6,755 bases of DNA. Source: DASYRM01 sp036004405. GTDB taxonomy: Bacteria; Acidobacteriota; Vicinamibacteria; Vicinamibacterales; UBA2999. Shown in pieces: positions 1 through 6,209 of this stretch. Both the position numbers and the translations under genes were made by a program. Below the pieces are notes generated by a model. It was not told where the DNA came from. It made no database searches and was given only the letters and a program-made list of their open reading frames with translations. Location: NCBI GenBank assembly GCA_036004405.1, contig DASYRM010000074.1:1-6755 (forward strand). The letters are read 5' to 3'. The number at the start of each line of letters is the position of its first letter. The first letter of the stretch is position 1.

Positions 1-603
1 ACCCGCGCGCTCGATGTCGTGACCGCCGCCGCGCTCGACAAGCGTCGCGACGGCGCGGTGCGGCTTGCCGCGCTCGATGCACTCTCGGAGCTTCCGCCCG
101 AACTGGTGGCGCCCATTCGCGAGCGCGCGCCGGTGGACGGCGGCGACCGGCCCGCGCTCGAGGATCCGGCGGCGCTCGGCGGTTGGCTGGCCGAGCACGG
201 CGCCACGGCACCGCTGTCCGCGCTGCACACGGCGGTCACCGGGGCACGCGAGCGCGAACAGGCCGATACCCTCGCCCGCCGCCGTGACGAGTGGACGCGC
301 ATGCGGGGTGCTGCGCATCTGGCGCTGGCGCACCGCGGCAGCCGCGTGGCCGTCTACGACCTGCGCGAATCCTTCGACCGCGCCCGCACGCCGCTGCCGG
401 CGGATTTCCTGGCCGCGGCGGCTCGCGTGGGCGACGAGTCGTGTCTCGAGCCGATGGCGCGCGCCTGGGCGGGTGCCAAAGGCGAACCGTGGTGGCGGAG
501 CCGGCTGATGGAAACGGCCGCCGACCTCGTCGCGCGTCTAAAACTCACCGGGCGGCACGCGACACTGCGGCGCGTTCGCGACAAATGGCCAGGGTTTATC
601 TGA
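1..603 (+). CDS. C-terminal part of a HEAT-like helical repeat protein (5' end outside window)
   Basis: The reading frame is open from base 1, so the protein starts upstream. A GTG at 19 lies in frame but nothing marks it as a start. The 200 visible residues are rich in Ala, Leu and Arg and look all-helical. An early segment (VRLAALDALSELP) resembles the paired helices of HEAT or armadillo repeats. The last 90 residues form a denser block with the pattern GSRVAVYDLRESF, then GDESCLEPMARAW, then a WWRSRL helix, and end in KWPGFI. I see no catalytic motif, signal peptide or membrane span in this part. Such repeat proteins usually act as protein-binding scaffolds, but no partner can be named. 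The stop overlaps the start region of the next gene by 19 nt, which suggests cotranscription and perhaps coupled translation. The coding assignment is firm; the HEAT label is a judgement from helical periodicity. Confidence 0.75.
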   Translation, partial: TRALDVVTAAALDKRRDGAVRLAALDALSELPPELVAPIRERAPVDGGDRPALEDPAALGGWLAEHGATAPLSALHTAVTGAREREQADTLARRRDEWTRMRGAAHLALAHRGSRVAVYDLRESFDRARTPLPADFLAAAARVGDESCLEPMARAWAGAKGEPWWRSRLMETAADLVARLKLTGRHATLRRVRDKWPGFI

Positions 604-1913
604 CGCTCGCTGGCCTTGGGCCTTGGGCCTTGGGCCTTAGGAAATGGGCCTTGGGCCTTGGAATGTGGGCTCTGGGCTTCGGCTGGCTCTCGGCTCAGGG
701 CCCGGGGGCGCTCGAGTCGACCTTCTTCGAAGGGCGGACGCATCCCGCCATCGCCTACGACCTGCGTCCGGCCGACGATGCGGTGGCGCGGCTCGATCGG
801 GCACTCGAAGCCGGCGAGGCGAAGCTGGAATTCGAACCGGGCTCGGGATATCTGCGCTCGCTGCTGCGTACGCTGCAGATCGACCCGGACACCCAGCTGG
901 CGGTCTTCTCGAAGACCAGCCTGCAATCGCACCTGATCAACCCGCGCAACCCGCGGACCATCTTCTTCAACGACAGCGCCGTCGTGGCCTGGCCGCGCGG
1001 CGGCTTCATCGAGATCGCGGCGCAGGATCCGTCGCAGGGCGTCGCCTTCTACATGCTCGAGCAGAGACAGACACTGGTGCCGCGCTTCCGGCGCGAGCGC
1101 AGCTGCCTGACCTGTCACGTCTCCTACGCCACGCTCAACGTGCCGGGCACGTTGGTGCGCAGTGTGGCCACCGCGAACGACGGCGCCGCGCTGTCGTACC
1201 TGGCCAACGCGACGGTGGACCACCGCACGCCGTTCGAAGAACGGTGGGCCGGCTGGTTCGTCACCGGCGCGACCGCCGGCCTGCGTCATCTCGGCAACAG
1301 CATGGTGGCAGCTCCGGTACCGTTCGACGCCTCGGTGACGCCAGCCGCGGTGCCGCTCGTCTCCATGGCCTCACGGCTCGATACGGCCGGCTATCTCTCG
1401 GCCCACAGCGACATCGCCGCGCTGCTGGTGTTCGCGCACCAGATGCACATGATGAATCTCATCACGCGCATCGGCTGGCAGACTCGGACGTCGCTTGCGG
1501 ACAACGCGCCGGATGCGGCGCGCACTCTGGCCGCGGCGGCCGCCGAGTTCGTGGACTACCTGCTTTTCGTCGACGAGCCACGACTGCCGGCGCCGGTGAA
1601 AGGGGCGTCGGGCTTTGCCGAACGCTTCAGCGGCGCCGGCCCGCGCGATCGCCGCGGCCGCTCGCTGCGCGAGCTCGACCTCAACACGCGGCTGATGAAG
1701 TATCCGTGCAGCTATCTGATCTACTCGCCCGCCTTCGACGCGCTGCCCGGCGAATCAAAGACCGCCATCTATACGCGTCTGTCCGCAGCGCTCACCGGCA
1801 AGCTGAATGACGCCCGCTACCGGCGCCTGTCCGCCGCCGATCGCCAGGCGATCCTCGAGATCCTTCGCGATACGAAACCTGATTTCGCCTCGTACGGAGT
1901 GGCGGGTCTTTAG
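585..1913 (+). CDS. Exported protein with a single CxxCH heme motif, unnamed cytochrome-c-like family
   Basis: The protein is about 442 residues from the ATG at 585. The frame is open further upstream (ATG at 291), but that part lies inside gene 1 in another frame and reads as low-quality Arg/Ala/Gly sequence, so I reject it. No clear Shine-Dalgarno sequence precedes 585; coupling to gene 1, an in-frame TTG (630, 651) or the ATG at 663 are alternatives. Residues 1-37 form a hydrophobic Gly/Leu/Trp export segment ending LSA, with likely cleavage before Gln38. The mature part has a conserved-looking block around residues 126-150 (IFFNDSAVVAWPRGGFIEIA). It has a heme-attachment motif Cys174-Leu-Thr-Cys177-His178, and a His/Met-rich stretch near residues 285-291 (HQMHMMN) that could supply the distal heme ligand. 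Periplasmic c-type heme attachment fits the signal peptide. I recall similar unnamed proteins in acidobacteria and planctomycetes. The reaction is unknown; a redox or sensing role is inference. Confidence 0.75.
   Translation: MARVYLTLAGLGPWALGLRKWALGLGMWALGFGWLSAQGPGALESTFFEGRTHPAIAYDLRPADDAVARLDRALEAGEAKLEFEPGSGYLRSLLRTLQIDPDTQLAVFSKTSLQSHLINPRNPRTIFFNDSAVVAWPRGGFIEIAAQDPSQGVAFYMLEQRQTLVPRFRRERSCLTCHVSYATLNVPGTLVRSVATANDGAALSYLANATVDHRTPFEERWAGWFVTGATAGLRHLGNSMVAAPVPFDASVTPAAVPLVSMASRLDTAGYLSAHSDIAALLVFAHQMHMMNLITRIGWQTRTSLADNAPDAARTLAAAAAEFVDYLLFVDEPRLPAPVKGASGFAERFSGAGPRDRRGRSLRELDLNTRLMKYPCSYLIYSPAFDALPGESKTAIYTRLSAALTGKLNDARYRRLSAADRQAILEILRDTKPDFASYGVAGL
612..695 (+). repeat. Tandem GGCCTTG heptamer / 21-bp repeat encoding the export signal of gene 2
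   Basis: The heptamer GGCCTTG occurs at 612-618, 619-625 and 626-632, with GGCCTTA at 633-639. Two more exact copies follow at 647-653 and 654-660, and decayed copies after that. Three heptamers make 21 bp, so the reading frame is kept and the protein shows four seven-residue units: GLGPWAL, GLRKWAL, GLGMWAL and the diverged GFGWLSA. These form the hydrophobic core of the signal segment. Gain or loss of a single heptamer would shift the frame, so the tract could behave as a contingency locus; that is inference. Confidence 0.85.
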
Positions 1914-1936
1914 ACCCGCCTCTGTAGACCCGCCTC
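1901..1936. repeat. Palindromic repeat copy 1 plus a half-copy, spanning the stop codon of gene 2
   Basis: GGCGGGTCT (1901-1909) is followed by TT and its exact reverse complement AGACCCGCC (1912-1920), a 9-bp perfect hairpin. The 12 bases 1911-1922 (TAGACCCGCCTC) recur exactly at 1925-1936, leaving a second right half without its left partner. The left arm supplies the last sense codons of gene 2 (Ala-Gly-Leu), and the loop and right arm begin with its TAG stop, so the element seems to have set the end of the protein. There is no T-run after the hairpin, so a classic intrinsic terminator is not supported. It is related to the palindrome at 3071-3092. Confidence 0.8.
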
Positions 1937-1955
1937 ACGGATAATGGCTCCCGTC

Positions 1956-1962
1956 AAAGGAG
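1956..1962 (+). promoter_or_regulatory. Ribosome binding site of the MBL-fold hydrolase
   Basis: AAAGGAG lies 7 nt before the ATG at 1970. This is a strong Shine-Dalgarno match at ideal spacing and fixes the start of the hydrolase. It is the only gene in the window with an obvious ribosome binding site. Confidence 0.8.
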
Positions 1963-1969
1963 CCCTCGC

Positions 1970-3040
1970 ATGCGACGACTGACCCTGGCCCTCGTAATTG
2001 GCGCGCTGATGCTCGGTGCGTCGCTGTGGCAAAGCCACTACGGCGCGCTGGCACAAGGACGCACGCCGGCGGGCACCGGCCATCAGGGCGACGCCTTCCG
2101 CTTCAACAAGATCGCCGAGGGCGTGTATCACGCCGTGGGCACCGGCGCGCTCACCGTCGTGGGCAACGGCGCCATCATCGTCAACGACGACGACGTGATG
2201 ATTGTGGACGACCACGTCTCCCCCGCCGCCGCGTGGGTGCTGCTCGAAGAGGTCAAGCGCCTCACGCCCAAGCCGGTGCGCTTCGTGGTCAACACGCACT
2301 TCCACTTCGATCACGCGCACGGCAACCAGGTGTTCGGGCCGGGTGTGGACATCATCGGCCACGAGTTCACGCGCCAGATGCTGGTGGGCGGCAAGAACCT
2401 GCAGATGCCGCTCTACAAGAACTATCTCGATGGCCTCCCGATGCAGATCGACACCCTGCGCAAACGCGTGGTGGACGAGAAGGACGCGGCGGCGAAAGCG
2501 CGCCTGCAAACGCAGCTGACGTCGGCGGAGAACAACCTCGCGTCGCAGAAAGAGCTGACGGTGGTGCCGCCGAACGTGACCCTCAGGAGCGAGATGACGC
2601 TCTTCCGCGGCAGCCGGGAGATCCAGCTCAAGTTCCTCGGCCGCGGGCACACCGCCGGCGATGTCGTCGTCTACCTGCCGCGCGAGAAGGTGGTCATCAC
2701 CGGCGACTTCCTCACCGCGGGGATGTCGAACCTGAGCGACTCGTACCCTGATGAATGGGCCAACTCGCTCGATGCGCTCAAGAAGCTCGACTTCACCACG
2801 GTGCTGCCCGGGCACGGCGAGGCCTACACCGACAAAGCCAAGCTCGACTACTACCAGGCGTACCTGCGCGATGCGTGGGCGCAGGCCTCGAAGTTGAAGC
2901 AGCAGGGCGTGTCGGCTGAAGAGGCGGCGAAGCGCATCGACATGAGCGCCCACAAGGATCACTACCCGCCCAACACGAACTTGAGCGTGAACCTGATCGG
3001 CGCGCAGCGAATGTACGAACTGCTCGACGGCCGCCGCTGA
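1970..3040 (+). CDS. Secreted metallo-beta-lactamase-fold hydrolase
   Basis: The protein is 356 residues. Residues 1-28 are a signal peptide: MRR, a hydrophobic core, then ALA with cleavage before Gln29. It therefore acts in the periplasm or outside the cell. The metal site is complete: His110-x-His112-x-Asp114-His115 in NTHFHFDHAHGN, His227 in GRGHTAGD, bridging Asp246 in ITGDF, and His282 in LPGHGE. The bridging Asp points to the broad glyoxalase-II-like hydrolases rather than true B1 lactamases (Cys here) or B3 lactamases (Ser here). Between the first and second ligand groups, residues 158-195 form a charged, probably helical or coiled-coil insert. The C-terminal part after 290 is helical. 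It sits 56 nt after gene 2 in the same direction, so cotranscription is possible, but it has its own strong ribosome binding site. The substrate cannot be told from sequence; an antibiotic-resistance role should not be assumed. Fold is near certain, specific function open. Confidence 0.93.
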   Translation: MRRLTLALVIGALMLGASLWQSHYGALAQGRTPAGTGHQGDAFRFNKIAEGVYHAVGTGALTVVGNGAIIVNDDDVMIVDDHVSPAAAWVLLEEVKRLTPKPVRFVVNTHFHFDHAHGNQVFGPGVDIIGHEFTRQMLVGGKNLQMPLYKNYLDGLPMQIDTLRKRVVDEKDAAAKARLQTQLTSAENNLASQKELTVVPPNVTLRSEMTLFRGSREIQLKFLGRGHTAGDVVVYLPREKVVITGDFLTAGMSNLSDSYPDEWANSLDALKKLDFTTVLPGHGEAYTDKAKLDYYQAYLRDAWAQASKLKQQGVSAEEAAKRIDMSAHKDHYPPNTNLSVNLIGAQRMYELLDGRR

Positions 3041-3046
3041 TCGGCG

Positions 3047-3070
3047 TGCCGTGCGTAGTGCCGTACGTAG
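3047..3070. repeat. 12-bp tandem duplication abutting the palindrome
   Basis: TGCCGTGCGTAG (3047-3058) is followed directly by TGCCGTACGTAG (3059-3070), with a single G/A difference. The pair runs straight into the palindrome at 3071, so it may be the flank of the same mobile or amplifying repeat. It lies just after the stop of the hydrolase gene. Confidence 0.75.
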
Positions 3071-3092
3071 AGGCGGACCTGCAGGTCCGCCT
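3071..3092. repeat. Palindromic repeat copy 2 (22-bp perfect palindrome)
   Basis: AGGCGGACCTG and its reverse complement CAGGTCCGCCT form a perfect 22-bp palindrome. Its 20-bp core (3072-3091) aligns without gaps to 1901-1920. Apart from the two central bases, the only differences are two base pairs, and both are compensated: A-T for G-C and C-G for T-A. GTAGA precedes it, and GTAGA also begins the half-copy at 1924. It could fold in RNA at the 3' end of the hydrolase message and slow decay, but no T-run follows, so a terminator role is weak. Confidence 0.85.
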
Positions 3093-3107
3093 GCGATCCA
3101 GGCCGGC

Positions 3108-3137
3108 TTGACCGCTTGATGCCTGTCTTCATACTAT
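3108..3137 (+). promoter_or_regulatory. Probable sigma-70-type promoter of the padR-permease unit
   Basis: TTGACC (3108-3113) matches the -35 consensus at five of six positions. TACTAT (3132-3137), a four-of-six -10, follows at 18 bp; CATACT (3130-3135) at 16 bp is the alternative. From TACTAT, transcription would begin about seven bases on, at or next to the A of the PadR start codon. There is no purine-rich Shine-Dalgarno stretch before that ATG, which agrees with a leaderless message. Confidence 0.5.
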
Positions 3138-3153
3138 CTGTTCATGTCAGATA
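3135..3153. promoter_or_regulatory. Candidate PadR operator overlapping the -10 and start codon
   Basis: TATCTG (3135-3140) and CAGATA (3148-3153) are exact inverted arms of 6 bp separated by 7 bases, centred on the A of the PadR ATG at 3144. The dyad covers the -10 element and the first codons. PadR proteins bind as dimers to such dyads and often repress their own operon, so this is a natural site for autoregulation. Ownership by this PadR is inference from position. Confidence 0.4.
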
Positions 3154-3497
3154 TCAACACGCGGGCGCTCGACCGTGAGCTGAAGCGGGGCTCCGCCGAG
3201 CTCCTGATCCTCTCGCTCCTCGACGCTCGCCCGCGGCACGGCTACGACCTGAGCAAGCTGATCGAGGCTCGATCGGAAGGTCAGCTGAAGTTTCACATCG
3301 ACTCCCTCTACCCCCTGCTCTATCGCCTCGAGGAGCGCGACTGGATCAAGGGCACCTGGGTCGAGAAGCCGGACGAACGCCGGCGCCGGTTCTACAAACT
3401 GACGCCCGAGGGGCGGCGCGTCCTGGCGCAGCAGCGCAAAACCTGGGCAGCGTTCGTGGAGGCCGTGCGCCGCGTCACGGGCCCCGACCATGCGTGA
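3144..3497 (+). CDS. PadR-family transcriptional regulator
   Basis: This 117-residue protein is a compact PadR regulator. The winged helix-turn-helix runs from about residue 12 to 90. It carries the signature block LLILSLLDARPRHGYDL (20-36), then LYPLLYRLEERDWI (55-68) for the recognition helix region and start of the wing. The wing contains a basic turn (DERRRRFYKLT, 77-87), and a single C-terminal helix follows for dimer contact. The length fits the short class that accompanies acidobacterial permeases. It overlaps the permease by 8 nt (ATGCGTGA contains the permease start and this gene's stop), so the two are surely cotranscribed and probably coupled in translation. It is expected to repress the unit through the dyad over its own start codon. 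The inducer is unknown. No ribosome binding site is visible, and the start fits a leaderless message. Confidence 0.93.
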   Translation: MSDINTRALDRELKRGSAELLILSLLDARPRHGYDLSKLIEARSEGQLKFHIDSLYPLLYRLEERDWIKGTWVEKPDERRRRFYKLTPEGRRVLAQQRKTWAAFVEAVRRVTGPDHA

Positions 3498-6192
3498 GTG
3501 GGCGCCGCACGTGCGGCCACGGCTGTCCTCGCTGCGCCTGACGCCGGTGCGCGAGAACGAGATCGTCGAGGAGCTCTCGCAGCACCTCGAGGACCGGTGG
3601 CGGGAACTGGTGACGGGTGGGACGGGGGAAGACGAAGCCGCGCGTCTGGCCCTTGCGGAGCTCGGCGAGGGTACCCTGCTGGCGCGGTTGGCACCCCTGC
3701 GCCAGGCGCACATGCCGTCACCGATCGCACCCGGGCTTCCGCGCGGGCGACTGCTCCAGGACTGCTGGCAGGACCTGCGCTATGCCGCGCGCACGTTGCG
3801 CAAGCAACCGGCCTTCACCCTCGCGGCCGTGCTCACGCTGGCGCTCGGCATCGGCGCCAACACCGCGATCTTCTCGGTCGTCAACGCGGTGCTGCTGCAG
3901 CCGCTGCCGTACCCCGAGGCGTCGCGCCTGGTCGTGATCGGCGAACAGCGTCCGGCCCCGATGCTCAAGATCCGGCTCAGCGCGGAGAACTTTCTCGATC
4001 TCCAGCGTGACGCCCGTTCCTTCGACGCCGTTGGCGCCTACACCGGCAACGGGTTCTCGCTGACCGGACGCGGCGACCCGCAGTTCGTGGTCGGGCAGAT
4101 GATCTCGGCCGAGCTCCTCGACGCGCTGGGGGTGAAACCGCTCATCGGCCGCCCGTTCCGTGCGGACGAGAACGAAGGCGGCCGCGATCAGGTGATGCTT
4201 CTGAGCTACGGGCTCTGGCAACGCCGCTACGGCGGCGATCGCGACATCGTCGGCCAGACCATCACGGCCAACGGCAAGCCATACACGGTGGTCGGCGTCA
4301 TGCCGCCCGCCTTCGAGTTTCCGCAGAAACGCTACGAGCTCTGGGTGCCGTTCGCCTTCCGCAACAACCAGCAGGGGATGGTCAATCGGGGCGCCCATTT
4401 CCTGCAGGTCGTCGGCCGCCTGCGCCGCGGCGTCTCGCCGGCGGAGGCGCAGGCGGAGCTGACGACGATCGCGGCACGGCTCGAGGCCGCGTACCCCGGC
4501 GAAAACGCGCACACGACGTTCCGGACGGCGTCGCTCGCCGAAGAGACCGTGGGCGAGGTCCGCACCGCGCTGCTGCTGGTTCTCAGCGCCGTCGGGTTCG
4601 TGCTGCTGATCGGCTGCGCCAACGTGACCAACCTGCTGCTGGCCCGCGCGTCCACGCGCGAGCGCGAGCTTGCCGTCCGCGCGGCGCTCGGCGCCAGCCG
4701 CGCCCGATTGATGGGGCAGCTGCTCACCGAGACGCTGGCGCTGTACGCGGCCGGCGCCTGTACCGGGATCGGCCTGGCTGCGTGGGGGCTCGACGCGCTC
4801 ATCGCGCTCAGCCCGGGAAACATTCCTCGTCTCGATCGCACCCATCTCGATCTCACGACGCTCGGCTTCACGCTCGGCGTGACGCTGCTGACCGGCCTCG
4901 TCTTCGGCATGGTTCCCGCTCTTCATTCCGCCTACCGCGCGCCGGCCGAGCATCTCAAAGCGCGCTCGACGACGGCTGGCCGCGCCACGCGTCGCGCGCG
5001 CGCGGCGCTCGTGGCCGCCGAGGTCGCCCTGTCGCTGATGCTGATGGTGGGGGCCGGCCTGGCCGGGCGCAGCCTGGTCCAACTCGAGCGCGTCGATACC
5101 GGGCTCAACGCCGAGGGGGTGCTGACGTTCGACCTGGTTCCGCCCGAGACGAGCTACGGGGACGGCACCCGCGTGCGCGACTTCCACCGCGAGGTGATCG
5201 AACGGCTGTCCCGGCAGCCGGGCATCGTCGCGGTAGGCGCGACGACACACCTGCCGCTCAGCGGTCAGAACCTCGAGAACGGCTTTACTCCCGAAGGGTG
5301 GACACCGCCGACGGCGGGCCAGGAAGCGGTGAGCGGCCTGCGGGGCATCGGCGGCCGCTACTTCGACGCCATCGGCGCGCGCCTCGTGTCCGGTCGCACG
5401 TTCACCGACGACGACCGCGCCGGGTCCCAGCTCGTGGTGATGGTCAACGAGGAATTCGCGCGCCGCTACTGGCCCGGCCAGGATGCGGTCGGGAAGCGGC
5501 TGAAGCCCGGCGACGTCAGCTCGGACGCGCCGTGGCGTCTCGTGGTGGGCGTGTACGCCAGCCTGAAGCACATGGGACCGGAAGCCGAGACGCGCCCGGA
5601 GGTGCTGTACCCGTACGCGCAAACGGAGGATGAGTGGGTGACGCGCTGGATGCGCGCCGCCTCGGTGGTGATGCGAACCACGGGCGATCCGGCCAGCCTG
5701 GTCGCGGCCGCACGTGGGACCATCCGATCGATCGACGCTTCGGTGCCGCTCGTGCAGCCGCGACCGATGACGGCGCTGGTGTCGGATTCGGTGGCACAGC
5801 CGCGATTCCGGAGCACGCTCCTGCTTTCCTTCGCCGGTCTCGCCCTCCTCCTGGCGCTGGTCGGCATCTACGGCGTGGTGGCCTTCGACGTCGAGCAGCG
5901 GATGCATGAAATCAGCGTCCGAGTCGCCCTTGGCGCACGCCGCGCGTCGGTCCTCGGCCTCATCGTCCGGCAGGGATCGACGCCGGTTGTCATCGGCGTG
6001 ATGGTGGGCCTGGCGGGCGCCGTTGCCGTCGGCCGCGGCATGCGTGGGCTCCTGTTCCAGGTACAGCCCGCCGACCCGCTGACGTTCGTCGCGATGCCGC
6101 TGCTGCTTGGCGTGGTGGCTCTCGTCGCCTGTGTGGTCCCCGCCCGTCGGGCACTGGCCGTGGACCCCGCCCAGGCCCTGCTCGCCGAGTGA
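3490..6192 (+). CDS. ADOP-type duplicated ABC transporter permease (MacB/FtsX fold)
   Basis: The 900-residue inner-membrane protein has the acidobacterial duplicated orphan permease layout. Residues 1-95 are a cytoplasmic prefix domain with an RENEIVEELSQHLEDR helix. A first MacB-like half follows: a membrane span near 110-133, an extracytoplasmic domain to about 355, then spans near 361-385, 414-438 and 458-478. The second half has a span near 505-526, an extracytoplasmic domain to about 770, and spans near 776-798, 830-850 and 865-883. The FtsX coupling segment occurs twice in related form: ELAVRAALGASRARLMGQLL (393-412) and EISVRVALGARRASVLGLIV (807-826), as expected of an internal duplication. 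The protein is therefore a fused permease dimer. No ATP-binding partner is encoded here, which is usual for this family. Relatives of MacB move peptides, macrolides or lipoproteins by mechanotransmission, but the substrate here is unknown. Start at 3490 is chosen by overlap with padR; no clear ribosome binding site is present. Confidence 0.95.
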   Translation: MREWAPHVRPRLSSLRLTPVRENEIVEELSQHLEDRWRELVTGGTGEDEAARLALAELGEGTLLARLAPLRQAHMPSPIAPGLPRGRLLQDCWQDLRYAARTLRKQPAFTLAAVLTLALGIGANTAIFSVVNAVLLQPLPYPEASRLVVIGEQRPAPMLKIRLSAENFLDLQRDARSFDAVGAYTGNGFSLTGRGDPQFVVGQMISAELLDALGVKPLIGRPFRADENEGGRDQVMLLSYGLWQRRYGGDRDIVGQTITANGKPYTVVGVMPPAFEFPQKRYELWVPFAFRNNQQGMVNRGAHFLQVVGRLRRGVSPAEAQAELTTIAARLEAAYPGENAHTTFRTASLAEETVGEVRTALLLVLSAVGFVLLIGCANVTNLLLARASTRERELAVRAALGASRARLMGQLLTETLALYAAGACTGIGLAAWGLDALIALSPGNIPRLDRTHLDLTTLGFTLGVTLLTGLVFGMVPALHSAYRAPAEHLKARSTTAGRATRRARAALVAAEVALSLMLMVGAGLAGRSLVQLERVDTGLNAEGVLTFDLVPPETSYGDGTRVRDFHREVIERLSRQPGIVAVGATTHLPLSGQNLENGFTPEGWTPPTAGQEAVSGLRGIGGRYFDAIGARLVSGRTFTDDDRAGSQLVVMVNEEFARRYWPGQDAVGKRLKPGDVSSDAPWRLVVGVYASLKHMGPEAETRPEVLYPYAQTEDEWVTRWMRAASVVMRTTGDPASLVAAARGTIRSIDASVPLVQPRPMTALVSDSVAQPRFRSTLLLSFAGLALLLALVGIYGVVAFDVEQRMHEISVRVALGARRASVLGLIVRQGSTPVVIGVMVGLAGAVAVGRGMRGLLFQVQPADPLTFVAMPLLLGVVALVACVVPARRALAVDPAQALLAE

Positions 6193-6209
6193 GCGGATCC
6201 CGAGCCCGC

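Noticed and set aside
291..584. Upstream extension of gene 2 to an ATG at 291
   Set aside because: It would overlap gene 1 by more than 300 bases, reads as low-complexity Arg/Ala/Gly sequence, and would bury the signal segment inside the protein.
612..695. CRISPR-like array
   Set aside because: The units are contiguous 7-bp and 21-bp repeats without spacers, lie within a coding sequence, and no cas gene is nearby.
354..1289. Long minus-strand open frame opposite genes 1 and 2
   Set aside because: The translation is Arg-rich and low in structure and spans the boundary of two convincing plus-strand genes. It is an antisense shadow.
1940..1945. GATAAT as a -10 element for the hydrolase gene
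   Set aside because: The hexamer is a good match, but the bases 16-18 bp upstream fall in the CCCGCC repeat and give no -35 resemblance, so a separate promoter is not supported.
1910..2962. Minus-strand open frame of about 350 codons opposite the hydrolase
   Set aside because: The plus strand encodes an unmistakable MBL-fold protein with signal peptide and ribosome binding site; the opposite strand is His/Val/Arg-rich with no recognisable motif.
3071..3092. Intrinsic terminator after the hydrolase gene
   Set aside because: The stem is strong, but no run of T follows on either strand. It is better described as a dispersed palindromic repeat.
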